DNA of 64,000 nt from Thamnaconus septentrionalis (taxonomy: Eukaryota; Chordata; Actinopteri; Tetraodontiformes; Monacanthidae). Made by a program: the position numbers and the translations under genes. The DNA lies in assembly GCA_009823395.1 (NCBI GenBank), contig CM020507.1, positions 12,514,001 to 12,578,000 on the forward strand. Direction: 5' to 3'. Under the pieces are notes generated by a model. The model saw nothing but the letters and a program-made list of their open reading frames with translations, was not told the DNA's origin and made no database searches. Positions within the stretch are counted from its first letter, which is position 1. Every line of letters begins with the position of its first letter. Shown here piece after piece: positions 34,926 to 64,000 of the stretch.

Positions 34926-37900
34926 GTTAGCTATCCAAGTAAAATGAAACGAGTTTCTGCATTGAAGGCCAAGTATTGTTTCCTGCGTCTGGTTTTCTTT
35001 CTCTTTCTTGCTGCAGTCATGCTCTCGTGCCATTTGACAGGAAACTGTGAGGCATGTGCATTGCGCCCAGGGACAGTTTTCAAAGCGAAGGTGTATTATA
35101 TGTGCGGGGATGATTTGATAGGAAACCGCAATACCCGGGCGTGTTTGTCTGAGAAATTCAATCCGGCCCAATTTAAGTCAAGCTAACCCATTTACGTGTT
35201 TTATGGAAGTCCAGTTCTTGTCAGGCTACAACGGTAGTTACATATTTTCTTTAAAGTCATTTCAGCAAAGAACTCTTTGTTTCTGCGGCTCTTGCGTGAA
35301 ACTCACTTACACAGGTTGTGAGTGAAAAAAAATAAAAACGCACACCCGACCTCCGGCAGATTGCAGGAGACAGACGGCTCGGCAGGAATGTTTCGGGAGC
35401 GTGGGCGGATTTCCTCCTCCGACATCCTAATTCGATGCTAACACTGTGACACGGAGCTGATGGAGACGTAAGCGGGAGCTCTGCTGGTGAACATGATGCA
35501 CAATTCTCTGGGGCTCCTCCGCGGAAATGAGGCTCGTTCGGCACACACTTCTTAATTAGGACTTTGCCGCTGCTGCTGCTGCAACTGTTGATGATGATGA
35601 TGATGATGATGATACAGCTGCAGCCTCTGTGGCAGAGCTCAGCTGAGAACCTGTGTGTTTTCAATAACTGCGTGACCATCAGCTTCAGGTGAAGATGCAT
35701 ATTAAGGATGAAAAAGCCTCATGCGCTCTTTCCCACACACACACACACACTCTTTATCTGTGTCCTATTGAATAACTCTCTGATGCTTTCCATATTCCAT
35801 GCGAGGGATTATTACAGCTTACCCACAATCCCCAGCAGTTGATTATCCTGCGTGTTGACAGGACAGAGTTGTGCTATCGCCCTAGTGCAGCAGTCAGCTG
35901 TGTCTGTGTGTTTTGCATCTGTGTGCATATTGGAGAGGGAAAAAACACTATTCAGTGTGTGTGTGTGTATCTGTGTGTGTGTGTGCGTGGCAGGTGTTTT
36001 TTGGTTGATACCTGGAAGTCCAGCAGTGTTGGTCATCTCAATACGGCACCTCACCTTGGGAGGGAAACAGCTCTAAGCTCATCTACACACACACACACAC
36101 ACACAACAAACAGGTGCCGAGTCCACTCGGGGAGTTTGAAGCACAGAGGGAAAGAAGTGCAGAGGCCCCCAGGCGGCCTGATTTCGGAGAGAAAATTGGT
36201 TTACCCAGTCGGTGGTGAGCAAAAAGTTGCGGAGAACAAAGTGAACGATGCGGTCAGAAGGCAGTGCCGAGTCTGGAAGGGGCACAGAGGAGAGAAAATA
36301 AATTAGAGGAGATTTTAGAATTTGGAAAAAGAAAAGCATCGTGGCAGACCTGCGTGAGGAAGAGGAGGAAGAGGAGAGGAGCCAGGCGTAACAAGATGCA
36401 GAGGTTCTGAAAGCGTTAAAGCCGGCAGCTCCAGCCTTAATTCCCTCCTCGTGCCGCTGAGGACTGAATTAAATCTGGGAGTACAGCAGGATTCCCTCCT
36501 CTGCGTGTCTCAATAAGACTTTAGAATTGAAAATCTTAATATCAGCCCCACAATTCCCTGTACTCCCAAAATACACTCGGCTGTTTGTCTTTTTTTTTTT
36601 CCCCCGTTCGGCACACGGACCAGCGGAAATGATAAACGCAGTTAATGTAAAAGCACAAAAAAAAGCACAACACACACACACACACACACACCGAACTGCA
36701 AATCCACAACAAACGCAGAATCTTGGAAGGGGAGCGCGGCTCTAAATGTTGCTATACAGTGGCTGATGTGCGGAACACACAGAGGTATATACGAGCACAG
36801 CCGCGCCCGCCGACCGCACTGTACACACGAGCCAAGCAGTGGGAAGAGAGCACCTTTTTTTGTGTGGCGTTGAGATAAATAGGATTAGGGATTTGGGAGA
36901 TTTAGGAGGAATAATCCGTCTGTGTATCGGGGAGAGGCAGCAACAGCGGCGGTGATCAAAAAAAGAGAACGCAGCAGAGAGAGAGAGAGAGCGGGAGGAA
37001 AACTTGGAGTGACACCCTCCCGCCCCCTCCTCATCCCTCCTCCCCCAAGAATCAGCATTCATTTTGGCACCGTTACTGCTGTAATTGCCACATAATCGCT
37101 TCACACTGTTCAACGCGCGCGCTTGTGTGTGTGTGTGAGCAGGGGAGCGAGGATAGACGGAGATTTATATATTCACAGTAATTAATCAGATTTACAGTTT
37201 ACATCAGGGGGAGAGATAGTCTGTTTGTTGTGGGTGTTAGTGCTAAGCAGGGGGATTGGAGCAGGATGTTTAACGCACCCTAGCTTTGAACAGCTGTGCT
37301 GGCCTGCTACTATCTATACCTCACATTCAATAGGCCGGACAAAAAAAAAACAATCAAACCAAACACAACCGCGCTAACTTCCTGTTTGAGTGAGCGTCTT
37401 GGTTTTCGTGTCTTTATCCAGTGAAAGCGGCTCAGAGCCATGAAAGGCTGGATATTCAGCCCTGCTCCCCACTGAAGGACGGGAACCTCCCATCTTTAAG
37501 AATCTATAAGCGCAGCCGCAGATTAGCCAGCGGCTTCCTCACGCGGTTCTGTCCCAAATCCGATGGATCTAATTCACGTATTCCATCTTGGAAGGAGCCC
37601 ACTTAAAAAAAAAATCCCTGGTGATTGATGGAACATTTGGATGGTCGCGTTAAAAGAGAGGTGATGTTTGAGGTAAAGAAGAAAAAACTATTGAATTTCA
37701 AAAAATTCATTGTCTCCGTCTTTTTTCAATGTCAAAATACTGAGTAGTGATATAATTCTAGGTATTTTTCAGCATCAAGGCAGCCCCAACAATTGTTTAA
37801 AGGTTACAATAGTCACACCTAAACTGACTGTAGCTCCGCCTCCTTTCTTCATCAGTCAGCGACTACGTTTACATGCACAGCTTAATCGAGCTATGCTCAA

Positions 37901-38407
37901 AATTCGGTTCTTCTCTCCTTGTCCCTGTATACATGCAGCTGAGAAAATCAACGGGGGACGCGTCCTTCTCCCCAACACTAGGGGGCGATATGAGCATTTT
38001 CAGCCTGTCACTTTCCTGTTAACCTCTTTTTTCACACAATAACAAAACAACTTTCCTCACCGAACAGCAGCAGATTCATCAGAAAAAGTAGAAAAACTGT
38101 AGAAAAATACAGTCGAGGCCCACATCACTGGGTTTTGAAATACGCTGTTGGCCTAAACACAAGATCAGATGGGAGCTTCAAGAAGTTGTTGCTTGCTGTT
38201 GCCAAGAGTTGGACACCCACGAACCGTCTCAGCCAGAAAGAGCCAAGACCAAAGATGGCCACAATTCTCTCAGTGGTTATCCTTTATTTGTACGGACAAA
38301 AATCATACAGTGTGTAGTCGGCCTGAGAGAGTTCATCAATGAGGACATCAGTAAAAAAAGAAATAATAAAAAAAAAATGTAAAAGCACACAAAAGTTACA
38401 AAAACCA
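34926..38407. other. Intergenic DNA between the convergent genes
   Basis: No gene supported. It contains (GCT)n and (GAT)n runs at 35567-35613, short (CA)n at 35735, 36083 and 36669, a GA run at 36975-36990, and a fish-repeat-like GACTACGTTTACATGCAC at 37860. 37060-37210 has balanced composition with AATTAATCAG-type motifs but no proof of conservation. Confidence 0.6.
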
Positions 38408-40160
38408 TTTATTTTCTAGATATTTCAATCATTTTAGATTAGCTAGCATTAAGACCATTCAGTATATCTCCCATTAGAGTATTTTTTCCCTATGTAAAAG
38501 ACATACAAAAACAGTTTGTTATTTCTAAAGCATGTCCTGTAAGAAAGAAATCATATGTACATTTTTACAAACATTCAACGGACAAAAAAATGAAGTAAAA
38601 ATAACAAAAAACAAAAACAAAGAGGCAAAAATCATGACAACTGAGAAAAACAGTATGTGTGCTAAACTCTGTAAGACTGTCAAATAAATCTGGTCTGTCC
38701 ACAGTTCTGCTTTAGTAGGACACAAAATGACACAGTTGAACTTTTCAAGGCAATGTAAAAAAAAAAAAAAAAAAGAGAGAGAGAGAGAAAAAAGTCACAT
38801 ATCCAAGAAGATAACAAGGCGAGTCTGTTTCTTGGTCACTGCTCAGGTGATCACAGAAGAAGGGATTTAAACTGGTCAAAATGCTGTTTTATGTTACCAT
38901 GTTTTACATTTCTGCAGTGGGACCAACCTCTCAAATAGTGAGATATTTATTTTTAAGGAGTGGTAAGGTAAGTGTCCAGGTTTAGTTTACATCTGGAAGC
39001 AACCTGGGGCTCATTTTAAAATGTCGGAAAGTCCTTGACCCCCGCCCCAACCCACAAGAGAAGAGAGTGAGTTCCAGCCAATCACGCTGAGTGAAAGAGT
39101 GACCGCTGATGAGCAGACCGGGTGTCGCATTGTGGAGACGCCGCGGCACGAGGAACAAAAAAAGGCTGTTTGTGTTACAGTAGGCTGACGAAAAAAAACG
39201 ACAAAAAGAATGCTTTCATCGAGTGGCACTTCTAGCTCCACCTTCAGGTAGTAAGAGCAATTGCACAAGACACCATTCAGACGCCACACGGACTGAAGCG
39301 AGGCCAGTGTCTTTGCGAGTTCCTCCCCTTCCCTCGGCTCTGGAAGAATTACTGACCTCATCAAGAGCTGCAAACCCCGTTTGACTGGCATTTCAAGATC
39401 CGCATTTTAAGGTTTGAGGTTCGCCTCATGTCAATTAGAGGGGAATTTTCTGCTGTAGAGCATCACTTTTTTTCTTTTTTCTTTTTTTTTTGTTGCAAAG
39501 AAACTACTGGAATACTTTTGGTGACGCCCGAAATCAGGAAACCTCAAATTGAAACGCCGGGTTGAGTAGATGAGCGCGGGTGGTTGCGGCCGCTACTGCG
39601 GTGCAGCGACTGAGCGCAGGACTCACCCTGTATTAAAGACAGAACAGCTACCACGTCACACCGCTGAGGTTCTTACGGTCAAACTGTCCCGGCGCAGAGG
39701 AGCAACGTTCTGCAGCCTCCTCCGCAGCTCCGAGTGTTCCGAGCTCCATCTCGTCTAGCGGCTCACATCCATGAAATGACCTCTGGAGAATCAGCGTCCG
39801 ATCCCGGGCGCAACAATCCAGCGCCGCCTTCGCTCCTTGCCGTCGTGGTGGTGGTCATTGTCCTTTGCGAACGAGTGCAGTCCGTAGAGGGGTGACGTTT
39901 AAAAACGTGTACATTCAAAGGATTCCCTGTCTTCTGCCGTTAGCTGCTCCCGCCCGCTCCGGTCCGCCAGTACACAGACGCCAGGCGTGTCACACGTCCG
40001 TCACCTTTCTGCGCGTCCTCAGCAGATAAGACAGAAAAGTGAAGCTCGCTCCCATTGTCTGTTCTTTTTTGGCTACATGTGAAAGTCTCAGAAAGCGTGT
40101 ACAAGCAAAACTTCCTTTTCTCTTTCTTCTTCCTCCACCTCCTCTTGCGCCTGGATAAAT
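38408..40160 (-). other. tle1: tle1 3' UTR (putative)
   Basis: Lies between the stop codon (complement of 40161-40163) and a minus-strand AATAAA (TTTATT at 38408-38413). About 1.75 kb, comparable with long TLE 3' UTRs. An A-run at 38757-38774 and a T-rich stretch at 39467-39491 are present. Another TTTATT at 38283 is an alternative end. Confidence 0.6.
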
Positions 40161-63491
<23,331 letters not shown>

Positions 63492-64000
63492 CTGAGGAAG
63501 ACAGGGTCAGATGGTTAGATTAGAATAAGGAAGTCTGAACATTTGACCACAAACGGTGAGCAACAGTGAGCTGCTCCACAAACTAACAGGTTCAATGCAG
63601 CTTTTGAAGATAAGGCCTGTTTTGCTCGAGCAAACAGTCGTGTTGCTGCGCCAGGTAACTCTGATGAAGCAGTGGCACTTTATCAAACAGCTCCAGCGTC
63701 CAAATCAAGTGCTTTTCAACGATGCCAGAGTGGCACTTTAGAGGGAAAGTGGCCGGCGTGTGTCTACAAACACTTACTTGTGCTAAGCAGACAAAAAGGC
63801 ATAAGGCGCGGAGCTCTTTTGCACGTTGCGGCTGTGTAAAATTTGGATTGCCCTTTAGGAGGACTAAACAGAAAGGGATTTTCAGTTGAAAGATGAAATT
63901 ATAGGCTAAACGAACAGAATTAGAACAATTCATACCGCAATGTGCTGACACAATCTAACCACACACCTCATTCGCACCCTGGAATTAGGAAGCGGTGCAA
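63492..64000 (-). other. tle1: tle1 intron, running off the window
   Basis: No HYVM-encoding exon is visible on the minus strand, so the preceding exon lies outside. No repeat recognised. Confidence 0.7.

Overview
The window is vertebrate nuclear DNA, most likely from a teleost fish. Introns are compact and the DNA is saturated with (CA)n/(TG)n microsatellites. Fish-type V-SINE, hAT, Harbinger and Tc1-like relics are scattered throughout, and two genes can be rebuilt exon by exon with GT-AG junctions. There are no bacterial, phage, CRISPR or operon features; nearly all open frames over the microsatellites (CVCVCV, THTHTH) are spurious.

Layout. 1-2.4 kb looks like a transcript tail on the + strand (AATAAA at 2354 followed by a GT-rich stretch). 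5.7-21.5 kb (+ strand) is a complete rasef (RAB45) gene: an EF-hand pair, a coiled coil, a linker and a Rab GTPase ending in a CC prenylation motif. Seventeen exons join in one frame to 715 residues. 21.5-38.4 kb is intergenic, with microsatellites, MITEs, a decayed telomere-like array and no supported gene. 38.4-64 kb (- strand) is a Groucho/TLE corepressor gene, best matched to tle1. Its last 17 coding exons are present (710 residues, or 720 with an alternative 5' splice site). The exons for roughly the first 65 residues lie beyond the right edge. The two genes are convergent.

Main points of interest. (1) rasef has two tandem EF-hand exons (5870-6183 and 7951/7979-8283). They are 73% identical over 71 residues and both end in phase 2, so either can serve as first exon. 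The second also has an in-frame acceptor, which would allow a four-EF-hand product. (2) Very long UG tracts lie within 5-13 nt of three tle1 splice sites, and one abuts a rasef acceptor. (3) One tle1 intron is about 85% a single hAT-type MITE with a perfect 8-bp target duplication and a Tc1-like relic nested inside. (4) An apparently unclassified MITE family is present in three copies. (5) Several strong hairpins and inverted repeats lie in introns.

The two proteins are not known to act together: RASEF is a cytoplasmic Rab-type GTPase and TLE1 a nuclear corepressor. Their proximity echoes the TLE1-RASEF neighbourhood of human chromosome 9 rather than a pathway. Gene identities come from remembered family sequences, not a database search.
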